Source: Gnetum montanum (Eukaryota > Streptophyta > Gnetopsida > Gnetales > Gnetaceae). Taken from it: 64,000 nucleotides of DNA. Each line of letters begins with the position of its first letter. Position 1 is the first letter of the stretch. A program made the translations under genes and the position numbers. Shown here one piece after another: positions 33,304 to 45,372 of the stretch. The notes under the pieces are model-generated. The model saw nothing but the letters and a program-made list of their open reading frames with translations. It searched no databases and was not told the DNA's origin. The DNA lies in contig MNCI01007893.1 in assembly GCA_015680685.1 (NCBI GenBank), positions 118,268 through 182,267 on the forward strand. The letters run 5' to 3'.

Positions 33304-34202
33304 TGATGAGCGGCTAGGTACCCCTACGTCCAACCATACAAATCACGGGTGTTCACACACGAATCGATCAAATTCCATAGACTGTAAGCACTTAACGTAC
33401 ACTAGACCCTAACCAACAAAACCTTGGGTTAGAATGGTCATTGTCTTCCTAATCTCACTTGTGATGTTCTGTTTGCGATGGTTAAGTGAGATTAAGGCTA
33501 ATTATTTTTATATATTTTTACTTTATCTTTTGGTGTCTAATTAAAGTATGGAAAGTAAGGAATGAACTATTATATAATCTATGATTATCCTAATTTGTAT
33601 TCTATTCCTAGCATAGGTATTTGATCCCATCTTCTAGGCACATTCTGAGCATCCCCTAAATACTACTAGGTTACTAGATGTTAAGCGTCACTGGGTTACT
33701 AAGTGTTGGGTTTGCATTCGAGATGGTCGTACTTATGGTTTCTATGAACTAAGAATGAGCAATAGCGATTAAACTAAAAATAAGATAAACTTAAGTAATT
33801 ATCAAAGCATAAACATATTAAATTATTGAACGCATTAAATGGAAAAGTCCAAATGCTGTAAGGAATGCTTGAAGAGTTTGTCTTTATTGCCACCACGCCA
33901 ATGGGCTCAGATACATCAACACTCGAATAAAGAGCCGGTCACTTTTCTTACACCTACTATGGGCACTTGGAAAATATTCTATCTCCTATGGGAACAAACT
34001 GTAAGAGCTTTGCTACAACTGACAAAAAGGTACCTAAATGAGGTGGAAGGCCCTCTTATTTATAGGTCAAAATATGCTCCTCGTAAATAGGGCCACATCA
34101 ATGCATGGAAGGTTGCATCGATAGGGCTGCATTGATGCAACCATGTATATGCAGCCTTGTATATGTGGCCTAGTCGATGCATTGACTAATGACACTTCAT
34201 CA
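33304..34202 (-). repeat. 5' LTR of element A
   Basis: 899 bp, TGATGAAG at its start and CTCATCA at its end on the minus strand, so six-base terminal inverted repeats are intact. TATA box at 34051-34066. It matches the 3' LTR by eye at roughly nine bases in ten. Confidence 0.9.
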
Positions 34203-34359
34203 TCCCCACAACTAAGAGCTTACCTCTTGGGAGCTACAGGGTCAAAGAATAGAGTGTTTCAGATAAATGGGTAGGAAGTTATGGGCTTTGGAAGTTTATG
34301 ATCTCTAAAAATTACAAAACCTCCTTTCACATTTGTGAGAAAATGTGAAAATTTCTAAG

Positions 34360-34475
34360 GGGAGTTGCACATATATATAGTATTTTTTCACTGTATCAAC
34401 AAGGATACATATATGGGGCCTCGTATACACATGGGCTCCATCAATGGGGTCCCATCTACGAGGTCCATAAATAAA
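34360..34475 (-). promoter_or_regulatory. Internal U3-like promoter module, element C
   Basis: On the sense strand motifs GTAGATGGGACCCCATTGATGG and GTGTATACGAGGCCCC precede a TATA-like ACTATATATATGTGC (about 34371-34382). C's own LTR U3 has GATGGACCCTCATCAATGCAGC and similar motifs. Subtracting element A, the box lies about 446 bases upstream of the third-ORF start at 20669. Activity is inferred, not shown. Confidence 0.45.
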
Positions 34476-34739
34476 ATTTTCAAACTTAAATATTTCAAAA
34501 AATAAAAGAAATTTTTGAATAAATTTAGTATCTATGGAGTCCTAAGAAAAGCCAAGAATATCATGTAATCATTGAATCAGGTCATTTAAAGTTCAAAAAT
34601 TAAAAAATTGGATGGAGAATGTGTGAATTAAAGAAAATATGTAAAGGAGCACATGGTTAAGTACAAAATATGGATGAATGAAAGATTCTAATTACAATAA
34701 TGTCTAAGGATAAGGTGCGTAATGAACCCAACCAAGAGA

Positions 34740-36075
34740 TATGCAAGTGGATCCTCGTCATAACAAGCACATGTCCTATTTTCCCTTACATAATCTCAAC
34801 CTAAGGAGTCAATGGGCCCCATAGGCAATTAATGGTTGATGAAAGTTAGGGACCAAAACCTAAAAGATTCTACCAAAGAATTCAAGTACATTAAACAAAG
34901 ACACTAAATCAAGAAAATGGACACTAATAGTGAGTGAGTCATGGGTAGCATGGATGGATGATGAAGAAGGTGAAATGGAGTTTTTAATTGAGGTCATAAG
35001 AAGTCCCTTGTGAATTTTTTTAATGACTTGAAAAGATTCATCCTTAGTCTAGACCAAAACCGACTACTTTTAGTAGCTTCGCATTGCCACTCGAAGATTG
35101 ATCCATCCTCTTGAAACATAAGAGTGCTTCCACAAAACAATCACCATTACTTAAGAAAAAGAAAAGAGAAGCAAGAAGTGAGAGAGGGCCTTAGTTAGAG
35201 GGAACCTTTAGGAATAGGTAACATGTCTTTCTAGCCTCATAACCAGTGGTTGTAGTATGTTTATTGGTCTAAGGGATGTGCTTTGAATTTCCACCATTTT
35301 TTTCCTTTTTCTTTTTTCTTTTTTTTGTTTTCTTTTCTTTTCTTGCTTTTTGTTAACTTGTTTTTTTTTTTTTTGTGAATGGAAACAACACCATGCAAAG
35401 ACTTTTTCAACTTCCTATTATTGGTTGATGTGAAATGGTAAGAAGTCTATGAAAACACTCATTCACCCAAGTAAGTAGAAGAGTACAAAGAGTATTGAGT
35501 TCCTTTGAAGTCACACTGTATGCAAACCTTTGAATCCTTTCTAATTATGGAAACCACTAAGGTTACAATCTATTAAGAGTTTTTTAAATGAAAGGGACCT
35601 CATACTTCCAAAACAAGGAAAATCATAGAGTTTGCAGATGGATGGATGACATGGACTCACTACCTATTCCATGAAAAAGAAACCATGACTTAGCCATCCA
35701 TACAAAAATTCAAAAATAGAAACCAAACATTAGCAAACAAAACATTAAGCACAAACCACTATTAGCAACAACTACAATGCCATTGTGTCCTATTGGTACA
35801 TTTATTAATAGAAATTAGAAAATGACACTTAAATAAAGTAAAATATATAAGAAAGTGTAAAATACTCAAGAAAAATTTAAATGTACTAATGATGGTGTAA
35901 AATAGAAAAATGTTTTCAAATTAAAAAGGTGTAAAATAAACAAAAATGTGTAAAAAAAAAGATAGAAAAACTAAGGAGCCATGTATATGGTTAGCATCAA
36001 TGGCCATCTTCCTCATCACTAAGTTGGAAGGAGGAGATCCAAAAAATTGAGAATGGTTTCCCATCCATTGAGGTA
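34740..36075 (-). repeat. Post-integrase non-coding module, element C copy
   Basis: It has the same ordered blocks as the A, B and D copies: GTGGATCCTCGTC (34749), AAGGGATGTGCTTTGAATTTCC (35271) with a long T-rich tract (35298-35375), AACACCATGCAAAGAC (35387), GGATGACATGGACTCAC (35643) and a TGTAAAATA-rich stretch (35840-35960). It is non-coding as far as can be seen. Confidence 0.7.
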
Positions 36076-36079
36076 TTTG

Positions 36080-37300
36080 TTTCACTGGCTTGCTTGGGCT
36101 CATGGAAAGGCTTTATTTGTTAAGTATTGATCAACTACTTCTTGTTTGAGCTTTCAAGTTTGTATATGATCATGGCCCCAAAAGAAAAAGTTTTATCAAT
36201 TATATAAGGCCCCTTCTAATGTTTGGAACTTAATTCGTTGAGGTATGTGTGTGGGGTTCTAGTAGAGAACCTTATCTCTTGATTGAAATTTCCCTTTTTA
36301 TATTCTAAGGTCATGATGCTTTTTATTGAATACCTTATGCACTTCATTCAAGGATAGGGCCACAAATTGATTTTCATCTATCAAATTTAGGTTAACTAAT
36401 CTTTCTTTTTGTGGTAGGCTAAGGTCAAGGTCCAAGTCATAAGCTATTGAAAGTATATAGAGCTTTGACTAAATTGGGAGCATTGGAAGTTTTCTGTACA
36501 CCAACTCATATGGAGAGTAGAAAATAATAATTTTCCATGTTGAGCAATAGGACCAAAGGGCATAATTAAGTTTTATTCTCCAATATCTCCTATATTTGAT
36601 AATATTTCTTGTTCAATATTTGTGATCTCCTTGTCAGTAACCTTTGCTTAAGCATTGGCTTGGGGGTGTTAGGGTGTTGTTAATTTATGTTTAACCCCTA
36701 AGCGATGCATGAGCTTGCAAAAAGTAACACTTGTAAAAAGGGTTCCATTGTCAAAAATTAGTGCATGTGGGACCCCAAACCTATTCACAACATTTTGTTA
36801 TATAAACCATATAGTAGTGGATGATGTATAGTCGATGACGACTACTACTTTTGCCCATTTTCGATAGTAATCAATGACAAAAATTATATACGCCTTTTCA
36901 TTGGACATCGGTGTGATTGAACTCATGAAGTCGATGCCCATATGTCAAAGGGTTCCAATGGTTGAATCCAATATTGAGGACCTTCCATTTGTGTGGTCAT
37001 CCTACCATCTCATTTACAACATTCATAGGATTGGATAAATTAGTGGGCATCCCTAAAGATATTGGGCCAATAGTATCCAAACATTAGAATTTTTATGGTT
37101 GTGCATCTTCCAACATAGTGGCCTCTACAAGGGCCTTCATGAGCATCCTAGAAAATGCACAATTGATCCACATTAGGGATACACCAATGAACTCGGTCAT
37201 CAATGCACACCTTGTAAAGGTGTTCATTGATTTCCATGAAGTGCTTAGATTGATGAAGAAATTGTTATTTCTTTCTATAGTCCAGATCTTATGGCATCCT
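36080..37300 (-). pseudogene. Integrase, element C
   Basis: The zinc domain reads DAHEGPCRGHYVGRCTTIKI and FRDAH-FIQSYECCK, again with Tyr where the first Cys of CxxC should be. The catalytic part has VIDYYRKWAKVVVVIDYTSS (first Asp), FGVPHALIFDNGTLF (second Asp) and AKVTDKEITNI (Glu). The C-terminal stretch reads GPYIIDKTFSFGAMIIYKLE and IKPFHEPK near 36100. It is more decayed than in A, with several stops. Confidence 0.85.
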
Positions 37301-37850
37301 CTATGTGAGAACATAAGTGAGGACACCATCATAGCATTTCAGTTTTGAGGGAACTTGTTCATTTATTGCACCAACAAGGAGGAGTTCATTAAGAAATTGG
37401 TTAGAGAGTAGGCTCTCCTCCTCTTTGTTATCCCATCATAATCAAGACAACTGATTAGCGATAATATTCTTAATTCCCTTTTGATCTACCATTGTGAGAT
37501 CGAACTCTTGCAAGATCACCAGCCACTGTATAACATGGGGGCTTATCATTAGCTAATTCATCATGAAGCAAATGACATTTTGATTAATGTGCACAAATAA
37601 TTTATATCCAAGCACATAGTGCCTAAATTTTTTCAAAGCATACACCACTACCATTAGTTATTTCTTCATTATGGTGTAATTCAACTATGCATCCACAATG
37701 CTTTGACTTGCACAGTGGATATAATATGGATGTTTCTTATCATTCAACTACATAAGCATAGCTCCCAAGGCATAGTTAGATGCATCCATCATGATATGAA
37801 ATGCTTTGGACCAATTTGGTGTTTGTAGAATTAGAGTTTCCACAAGTTTT
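37301..37850 (-). pseudogene. RNase H domain, element C
   Basis: KAFHIMMDASNYALGAMLM (catalytic Asp) is open in 37996-37748. Downstream the VNYT-like, KKKLMVVVYALKKF and HINQNVICFMMN stretches follow with frame shifts, matching A. The Glu and later Asp positions are eroded (E to K, D to N). Confidence 0.75.
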
Positions 37851-38674
37851 TCCTTTAGTTGTTGAAATGCATGTTTACACTCCTTGGTCCAAATAATTGG
37901 AGCATCCTTCTTTGTCATTTTGACCAAAAGTTTTTTTATCTTAGAGAAATTCTCTATAAATCGTTGGTAGTAACCATTGTGTCCAAGGAATGACAAAACA
38001 TCTTTTACAGTTTCTAGTTAATGGGTGATTCCTTAGATGATCCTTATCTTTTTGAGGTCTACCTCAATCCTTTCCTATGAAATTTTATGCCCCAATACAA
38101 TGCCTTTTTGGATCATGAGATGGCTCTTTTACCAAATAAGAAGCCACAAGTTTATTTCCACACATCTTTTAAGTACTTACTCAAGGTGGTTCAAGGCTTG
38201 CTTGAATGTAGCACTATAAGTGGAAAATTCATCTATAAAGACTTCCAGTCCATTACTAATTTGCTACTAAAAGATGCTAAAGACCAGGCATTGAAAAGTG
38301 GCAAGAGAATTGCATAGACCAAAAGGCATGTTGCAATATGCAAAAGTCCCCTAGGGACTTGTGAATGTTGTTTTGGCCTAGTATTTCAATGCAATCTAGA
38401 TTTGGATATAGACACTATAACCATCCAGAAAACTATAATAGAAATGCCCTGATATCATATCCAACATCTAATCAATGAATGGAAATGGAAAATGATCTTT
38501 AAATGTTTCCATGTTTAATAGCTTGAAGTTGATAAAAACCTGCCATTTGCTATCTCTCTTTGGTACTATCATGAGTGGGCTGACCCACTCACTATCCACA
38601 ATAGAATAGATGAACCCTACCTTAAGGAGTTGCTCAATTTCCTCTTTCACAATTTGCTTCAATTTTAGGTTCAA
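37851..38674 (-). pseudogene. Reverse transcriptase, element C
   Basis: Fingers and palm read MNLKLKQIVKEEIEQLLKVG, then FIYSIVDSEWVSPLMIVPKR, FPFPFID and YYSFLDGYSVYIQIQIAL (catalytic Asp kept). The active site reads GLEVFIDEFSTYSATF: the second Asp is Glu, exactly as in A. The thumb carries GIVLGHKIS and MSFLGHNGYYQRFIENFSKI (37996-37920). Stops in the middle inactivate it. Confidence 0.85.
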
Positions 38675-38989
38675 CCACCATTTTGGTTGCCTTCATGGCT
38701 TCATGGATGGATTAGTATAAATGCAATGCTAGCATATTTGTGGGTCAATTTTAGTGAGTTGAAAATATGACTTGGAAAAATCTATTGGCCATTGGTTTAC
38801 TAGTTTATCCATGCCTATGACATAAGTGCATGTTAGGCTCTTAGTAAGTTTCATTCACATTGTGCTCCCTTTAGAATCAACAGTTAGCCACTAGGTGCCC
38901 TCTTATTTTGTGGCTGCTACATACAGATATTTTCTTCATGTGCATACTACTTGCATGTGGAAATAGATGTTCATTTCATGGACCAAAGT
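38675..38989 (-). pseudogene. Protease-RT linker, element C
   Basis: It is shorter than in A (about 315 against 555 bp), so part has been deleted. It retains only fragments of the standard linker, such as a KWNPQICQHCIYTNPSMKP-like end near 38700. Confidence 0.4.
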
Positions 38990-39400
38990 TTCTGCACACA
39001 ATTGCACCTTGTATCACTATACGCAATGCATGGAACTGGCTTCTTCTTGCTCTTTCCTAATGCATTTTTCTTATATATTTTTATGGAAAGATCTCTAATT
39101 TCCATTCTCACACTGATAGTGCTTGGCCATGCCCTTCCCATAATGATTGGAAAGTTCCCCTTATAGTTCTCAACCTTGATTACTAGGAAATCAGCAGGAT
39201 AAGGCCACCCATAGATAGTGGTCACAATGTCTTCTACTAGTCCCAATGGAATAGTAATGCATTGATCTATCAATTTAATTAGATATTTCTATTCTTAGAA
39301 AGTAGTAGGTTCTAGGCAATATACATCTCAAGAGAAATCAAGTTAACAATAGAACCTAAATCAAGAATAGCTTTACATGATTCATTCCTAGTAATCTATA
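38990..39400 (-). pseudogene. Aspartic protease, element C
   Basis: Active site CKAILDLGSIVNLISLEMY (about 39380-39320), with D-L-G-S as in A. Open stretch 39273-38971 reads MIDQCITIPLGLVEDIVTTI, YGWPYPADFLVIKVENYKGN and FPIIMGRAWPSTI. The shared DLGS form suggests that Leu was already present in a common ancestor, since it is found in both. Confidence 0.82.
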
Positions 39401-41980
39401 TATAGATAAGAGGACTCCCAGGATCAACTAATTTCTTGGAAAGGTTGCTTGCTTGGATCCAATCAAATATAGCATGAGTGAGCATAACAGTATGAATTTT
39501 GGGTGAAATTTTGTTTGGAGGGCTCTTGATAGAATGGTTTGTAGAGAATGAGGTAGGAGCAAGGTGACCAATCACTTAAGTTTGTGAGGACATAGTAGGG
39601 TTTTTTGGTTAGAGAAATCATCTTTTACAAGAATGAGGTTCTAAACCACTCAATTGATGAACTAGTTATAGATTGATGGCCTTGGTAGCATTACGTTGCT
39701 ATAGTTGGGCTAGAAGTTCACTCTAAATTGATGGAGTAGGCAGTAACTATGTTAAGAGTGGAGGAACAAGTGCACGAATAGAAGGAGGATAAGGATAAAA
39801 TGTGGTATCCCTCCTAAAATATGAAGAATGAGTTCTATAGTATTTAGGAGGATAGTAGTGATGTTGGAAAGGAGAAACATGACTAGAAGGATTATATGGA
39901 GACAAGGGTTACTGAACATAATACCCATATGGATCTAACTACCTGTAAGAATACTGCTACCTTGGTGGTGGCATCCTCCATGACTGCAATTGGTGTCACT
40001 GTTGATATGAATTGTATGGTGGTGGTGGAGTTACAGTTGGATAATAGTGTGGTTATTGATGGAACTACCTAGGATTGCCTTGAGGATAAGGTAATCTTAT
40101 GGGTTTTTGTCTCTTTTTCTAGTCTTGGATTGAAAGCATACATCCCAAACTCTTGTAAGTGTGACACAACAAGGCAACCTCCCTTAGGATGTTCATATTA
40201 GCAAATGTCACATCCACCATCATCATCTAATTTAGTTTCTACAACTTTGTCTACTATAGTAATCGTGCCCTTACCCCTTTGATTCGAATGTTTAGTTTCC
40301 TTTCGCTCCTGTAATCATGATCACTACTTTATTCTTTGGACTCTTCAAAAAATTTTAGGATAGCTTGAAATCTCCTATACATAGAGTTCCATAACTCATC
40401 TACCTTAGCCAAAATTTTAGAGGTAAATTTTTGAATCAGCAAGGTTTTCCAGTTCATCACCTCATCAAGTGATGATTCCTTCTCACTATCACAAAATTGG
40501 ACCTCCCTCTTATGAATGGAAGGATCTCAATTATATTATTCTACACTATTTCATTTCCTCAAATCTCCTTCTTCTTTTGCTACCTACTCAATCAACCTTT
40601 AGATCTAATAGGCTCTTAATTCTAATAGTCTTCTTTGGCCATAAATTCCATGAGTTCTCCTCATTTCAAAGCGAAGCCCATCTACAATGTGGAAAAGTTG
40701 TTCCTACTAAGAGTAATCATGGCCAAATCATTGGTGTAATAAGGAATAAAATTTGCCCATGGTAGCATCCAAGGACTCATGTTTTCCTTACTTCCAACCC
40801 TAGATCTTCCTTATTGTTGAATAGTTTGAGCATTGTACTCCATCTATGAATTGATTCCTACTACAAGGACCAGCACCAAATTTTTGCTTCTTTGATGAGT
40901 ATCTTGGGAAACAACTTAAGCTTTTACAAGTCATTTTCTATGTTTTGTAAGGCATGGGGATTGTGAAAAGCCTTAAGATGATTTTTTGGACTAGAGTTAT
41001 ATCCCCCTTTTAACTTGGGAATATTATTCATGTCTAGCCTCTTGATTTGACTATCTTATACACGCCTTGATAGAATTCTCACTACCTCTGCAATGTTTAG
41101 CATGCTTTGGGTAGCAAGGAAAGGCTCATCATAGCCATGACCCTAGTGCCTACAATGTCTTCTACTACCTCTTCATTTATGGTGACAAGCCTCTCTTGAA
41201 TTCCCACACCTTGGATCTTGACTTGCCCGATGGTCCCTATGATCATCTTGGTCTTGTCAGTTACCTCCATCATGATTGCATCCCCTGCAGTTGCATTTAG
41301 AGCCAAAAGAGGAAGACGATAACAATGAACGTGAAGAGTGGAGGACTAGCATCATCACGATGCCTACCATCCCCTCTTCTATGATTATAGTCACGATCAT
41401 GATCATGCTACTTGCGTGCATCCCTGCCATGACTCTCCTTTTTAGATTTTCCTTTGTCATGGGATCTATTCCTTCTAGAACTAGGATTATGAATCATGGA
41501 CTACAAGTTCTAGTTTTTACCTCCTTTACTAAAGTCAAAAACAGAAGTATCTCTACATGGAAAACCCCTAGAGAAGGATTCTCCACCATCTTTTTGGTAT
41601 CTTAGGAATGGGGAATCATTGGATCACTTTCCCATTATAGACTCGTAGTGCTACTCTAGTTGTTAGTTCCTCAGACATTGTGCATTAGTGGGATGATAAT
41701 CCCTAGCATCACTATCCTATATAACATATTCAACATGAAGCCCTTGGATGCCCAACTACATAAGAGTTTGGTGAAGCATTATAGGGTTGGATCAATTAGG
41801 TGGAAACACAATGTTGTCCTACATGTCTTACCATCATAGTTGTTCATTCTAGTGTAGGATGAAGGTGAAATTGGGTGCATGCTCATTAGGATGAGCATAT
41901 ATGACTCTATATTTTTGGGGCTTCTACAAATTTACAACATCAAACTTGGGTGGAGAATCACTCTTATGAGAAGAAGACAT
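39401..41980 (-). pseudogene. Gag polyprotein, element C
   Basis: It starts MSSSHKSDS at 41980, matching the start in A and G. The order is as in A: N-terminal HQDEQL-like block (about 41840), an Arg/His/Asp-rich repeat region (41080-41500), capsid (about 40780-40960), and knuckle CDIC-YEHPKGGC (about 40180-40215) with one CAA-to-TAA stop. A Tyr/Pro/Gly-rich linker with many Gly codons (39900-40100) follows. Numerous stops are present. Confidence 0.8.
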
Positions 41981-42124
41981 CTTGTATTAGAAGACAAGAA
42001 ATGTAGTGTGCTTTCTTATAATTATTGTAGTTATTTTGATGTATGATATAAATTTAGGGTTTGTTCCAACACTATTAAATAATTTTTCACTAAATCCTAG
42101 ATAGCACATGTAACAAACTAAAAG

Positions 42125-42142
42125 TCCCCAACAATAGTGCCA
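42125..42142 (-). other. Primer-binding site (tRNA-Asp type), element C
   Basis: Sense strand TGGCACTATTGTTGGGGA, one base from the LTR. It fits the tRNA-Asp complement with G-to-A and C-to-T type changes plus one other. Confidence 0.7.
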
Positions 42143-42143
42143 A

Positions 42144-43003
42144 TGATGAGCAGTGAGTATATCCTACCCAACCATACAAATTACAAATATTCACATGCAA
42201 TCTAATCAAATTCTATAGACCTTAAGTTCTTATGTACACTAGTTCTAGGAGGTGAAATCTAACTGTGATGATTGTTGTCTTCCCAACTACACTTGTGAAG
42301 CTTAGTTGTATGGTTAAGTGTAATTTGAGCACATGATTTTTATTATTTTATATTTTATTCACCTACAATTGATAACAAGTTGAGACTCAATTTATTAACC
42401 AATTAAACTAATCTAATTGCCAATTAATAACTAACTATCCTAAGCATCTAGTCTAACTTTCTATACACAACCTGAATGCATACAACACTGCTGGGTTACC
42501 AAGTGTTAAGTGTTTCTGGGATTAAGAAGTGTTGTAAGTTATGATCGAAGAGGTCATATTTATGTATTTAATCTATTTAGCTTAATTGGTAAGTTAATTA
42601 AAGTCTTACTTATATTAATTAATTTCATAATTAACAAAAATAGTAAATGTAGAAATAAATCATTAATTTATTCCAAGTTCTATAAGGTTTGATTAAAAGG
42701 TTCATCTTTATTGCCATTCACAAAGGTTTTGCTCAAGTACATTAGTGCTCGAATAAAGATCCATACACTTCTAACTCTTACTCAAATGACAAAATTGTAA
42801 GAGCTCTGCTACAACTATGATAAGACATGCTATAAGCACAGCAAGTAAGCACATATTTATAGACTTTATTATGGAGCTGCATCAATGGGTCCCCAAAAAC
42901 ACAATAAAAGCTACGTTGATTTGGTCCCATTGATGAGGCAACACCATGTAGATGGGGTCACATCAATGAGGACCTATCGACACGAGACTTTGATGCTTCA
43001 TCA
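42144..43003 (-). repeat. 5' LTR of element C
   Basis: 860 bp with TGATGA and TCATCA ends. It pairs with 16673-17567. The right flank TTTAG (43004-43008) matches CTTAG left of the partner LTR except for one C/T difference. Confidence 0.85.
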
Positions 43004-43900
43004 TTTAGCCTTACTCAAGCCTTGTTTGACTTGATTTTTACATTAATTAATTATCATTTAACATCAGAATAACCTTTTTTGACCTTATTTAACAAAATTT
43101 TATGTAGTTTTGACCATCATTTGGGCCTTTATTTGATCCCTTCATGCATAATTTGACCTTTGTCTTACCATATTCACCTTTTTCTCTCCTTTATAACCCT
43201 TATTAGGCACATTTAAACCTTGTTTGGCCTTTATTCTAATTATTTTTCACTAATTTAAGCATTATTATTAAGGTATTTTTACATTATGTTTCCAGTATTA
43301 CACAAGTGCCACTTGATGTGCTTATGTTGTCATGCAAATTAAGCTAGGAGGATGAGGAAGTAAACTCAACTAGCGTTAAAGCCTTAATAAATCCCTCTTG
43401 TGATGATTAACCTAGTTGACCTTAAATATCAAAATTTTAAGATCTTTAAGCCATTTTACTATGCAACCATAACATCCTAAGGTAGCCTAATGAGCATAGA
43501 CTTTGAAGCCAAAAACATCATAGAGGGTCCTCTAGTCAAAATTCCCATCTAAGTTCAGTGAAGAGAAAATGCATAGAACCAAGTTCCTCACTAGAACTTA
43601 ACCCCACACAAGACCACATCAAGCCCATGTTATGCAATGTTAAAACCATCGTATAGCCTTGATTATGCCTAAAACTCACATATTTGTTTGTAGTGTTGCT
43701 TATCATTGTTGATAGATTGCAATGAATGATTGAAGTTGACAACTTTGATGACCTATAAAAAATGAGCTTTCATGACATCTTTTCATAATAAAGAAACATC
43801 TTTCTATGGCCTACTGAGGCCTTAAACTAGCACCTTGTACCATGATTAGAAGCACTCTTTGGCATGGTTCGACATGACTAAATTAAGAATAAAGAGGGAG
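43004..43900 (+). other. 3' internal part of element E with purine tract
   Basis: It resumes element E after C. It contains the block shared with 5622-5940 (43452-43760), a single 30-bp unit at 43806 and the purine tract AAGAATAAAGAGGGAG (43885-43900) directly before the LTR start TGTTGG. No RT, RNase H or integrase motif is visible. Confidence 0.6.
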
Positions 43901-45372
43901 TGTTGGTGGTGGACTTGTAGTGATGTTTTGTATTCTTTGTCGATGCCTCTCAACATCAACAAAGAGGGGCCATTAAAAAATCACTAAATTTGCATGTTGT
44001 AACCTTTGTAACCCAATCCCATGAAACCCAAGATAAAACTTCATTGTAAATGTGAGGATTATAATTCATGAGGTGCAATCTCAAATACTTTACACTTTTG
44101 AGGCTAAAAATTCCTCATAAGTGATCAAAGCCTTATTCCCCAAAGTAAAAAAGTCATGTTATGTCTATATTTTGGCTTGGGGGTTAAAAATGACTTTTGG
44201 AATACCAAAATTTTCATTTTGATGGGTTTTATTATGGGTATTGCATTTTCTATGCTAAAGCGTACCTACCTCCAACTTGGATGAATGGGGGTAAAGCTCA
44301 CCTAACCCCAACTAGGATGCATGGGGGGAAATCTCATCAACCTCTAGCTTGGATGCATGGAAAAAACCTTTCCCACCCCACCATCCCCCCCTCAATGTGA
44401 AAGTTTCCCCTAGCATGGAAAACTTCCCTCCCAACATGAAAGATTTCCCCCCTCAACATGGAAACTACATGCTCCCAACGTGGAAGCCACAAAGACTAGA
44501 TTTTAACACTCCATGCACTCCAACATTAATCTAACATGCTAGCATAGATATTTGAATGCTTAGTGTAGAAGATCTATCTCTAGCATGGATGCCATCCCCC
44601 ATTACTATTTATAGTAAAAAAATGGCCATGGGGTTTAACACTTACTATATATGGTAACCCCTCAAGTTTTGGCACCTACCCCACTTGAAGCATAGCCAAA
44701 ATTTGCAGCCAAAACATAGTCAATTTGTAGCCAAAATTAAGGACAAAACCCTATAAAAGCTAAACCCCATCACCATTTCAAGGATCCAGAATTTTTACAG
44801 TTCCATAATTCAAAAACTCTTTGTAAATTTCAAACATTTTGTCATTTCCACAATTGGGCATTTTCAAGCACTCAAGAGCGCTTACAATCTTCCATGATTG
44901 CATTCTCTTAAACCCCAACATGGAAGCATTGTAGCTTTTGCAATCCTCCTTGAGACTTGTAGATTTTTTATGTCAATGTTGCATTTCTAGAGCTCCCAAT
45001 CCCCAACATGGAACAATCTAGTAGCCAAATTTCTTACATTTCTCACCCCCTAGTAGTAACACCCCCTTGTAGATCATGTGTAAGGAGCAGCAAAGGTTCA
45101 AAAGCATTAGGAGTTTTGAAGCATTCAAATTATGGAGCAATGGATTCCAAGCCCCCATTGAAGCATTCAAATTATGGAGCAATGGATTCCTTTTTAATAA
45201 AGTTTAATGTTTCTTGGTTTTATATGAAATCCTAGTCTAAATCCCTCGGTGATCTACTATACCATGAAGTGAACCTCAGATCCCATTTTTTTGAAGGCCC
45301 TAGGGATTTACGATTAAAGTTGTTATGTGGAGATATTTGGTTTTCTAGCAACTAAATTTTTTGATCACTACA
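43901..45372 (+). repeat. 3' LTR of element E
   Basis: 1472 bp from TGTTGGTGG to CACTACA, preceded by a good purine tract. It matches 9752-11282 in order. It has three 36-bp tandem units (44260-44367) and a CCCTATAAAAGC TATA box (about 44750). Compared with the 5' copy it carries one unit fewer. Confidence 0.75.
44260..44367 (+). repeat. Three 36-bp tandem repeats in LTR U3
   Basis: Units at 44260, 44296 and 44332, each 36 bp with the GGATGCATGG core (worn to GGATGAATGG in the first). By sequence they correspond to units 1, 3 and 4 of the array at 10046. Confidence 0.85.

Larger units (their letters stand above)
20944..34202 (-). mobile_element. Element A: near-complete Ty3/gypsy retrotransposon
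   Basis: 13.26 kb minus-strand element with LTRs of 903 bp (20944-21846) and 899 bp (33304-34202) that match closely throughout. From right to left: LTR, tRNA-Asp primer site, gag, protease, RT, RNase H, integrase, post-integrase module, internal promoter-like module, third ORF, purine tract, LTR. It is inserted in element C. The flanks CCCCC (20939-20943) and TCCCC (34203-34207) are a likely target duplication with one C/T change. It carries the fewest lesions of all copies but is still inactive. Confidence 0.9.
16673..43003 (-). mobile_element. Element C: Ty3/gypsy retrotransposon interrupted by A
   Basis: Minus-strand element with LTRs at 42144-43003 (5') and 16673-17567 (3'). From right to left: LTR, primer site, gag, protease, RT, RNase H, integrase, post-integrase module, internal promoter-like module, [element A], third ORF, purine tract, LTR. 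The flanks CTTAG (16668-16672) and TTTAG (43004-43008) form a target duplication with one C/T difference. The LTRs are clearly a pair but more diverged than those of A, in keeping with C being older. Confidence 0.85.
9752..45372 (+). mobile_element. Element E: gag-protease LTR retrotransposon interrupted by C
   Basis: Plus-strand Ty3/gypsy-type element. The 5' LTR is 9752-11282; the internal left part 11283-16672 has leader, gag and protease. Element C (16673-43003) is inserted, then the internal right part 43004-43900 ends in a purine tract before the 3' LTR 43901-45372. Continuity across C is supported by a roughly 30-bp repeat unit on both sides (15742-16637 and 43806-43836) and by the CTTAG/TTTAG duplication at the ends of C. 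No RT or integrase is seen on either side. The first roughly 70 bp of the 5' LTR are missing or too diverged to see. Confidence 0.6.

Noticed and set aside
20944-43003. LTRs at 33304-34202 and 42144-43003 as one element's pair
   Set aside because: They belong to different subfamilies; A pairs with 20944-21846 and C with 16673-17567.
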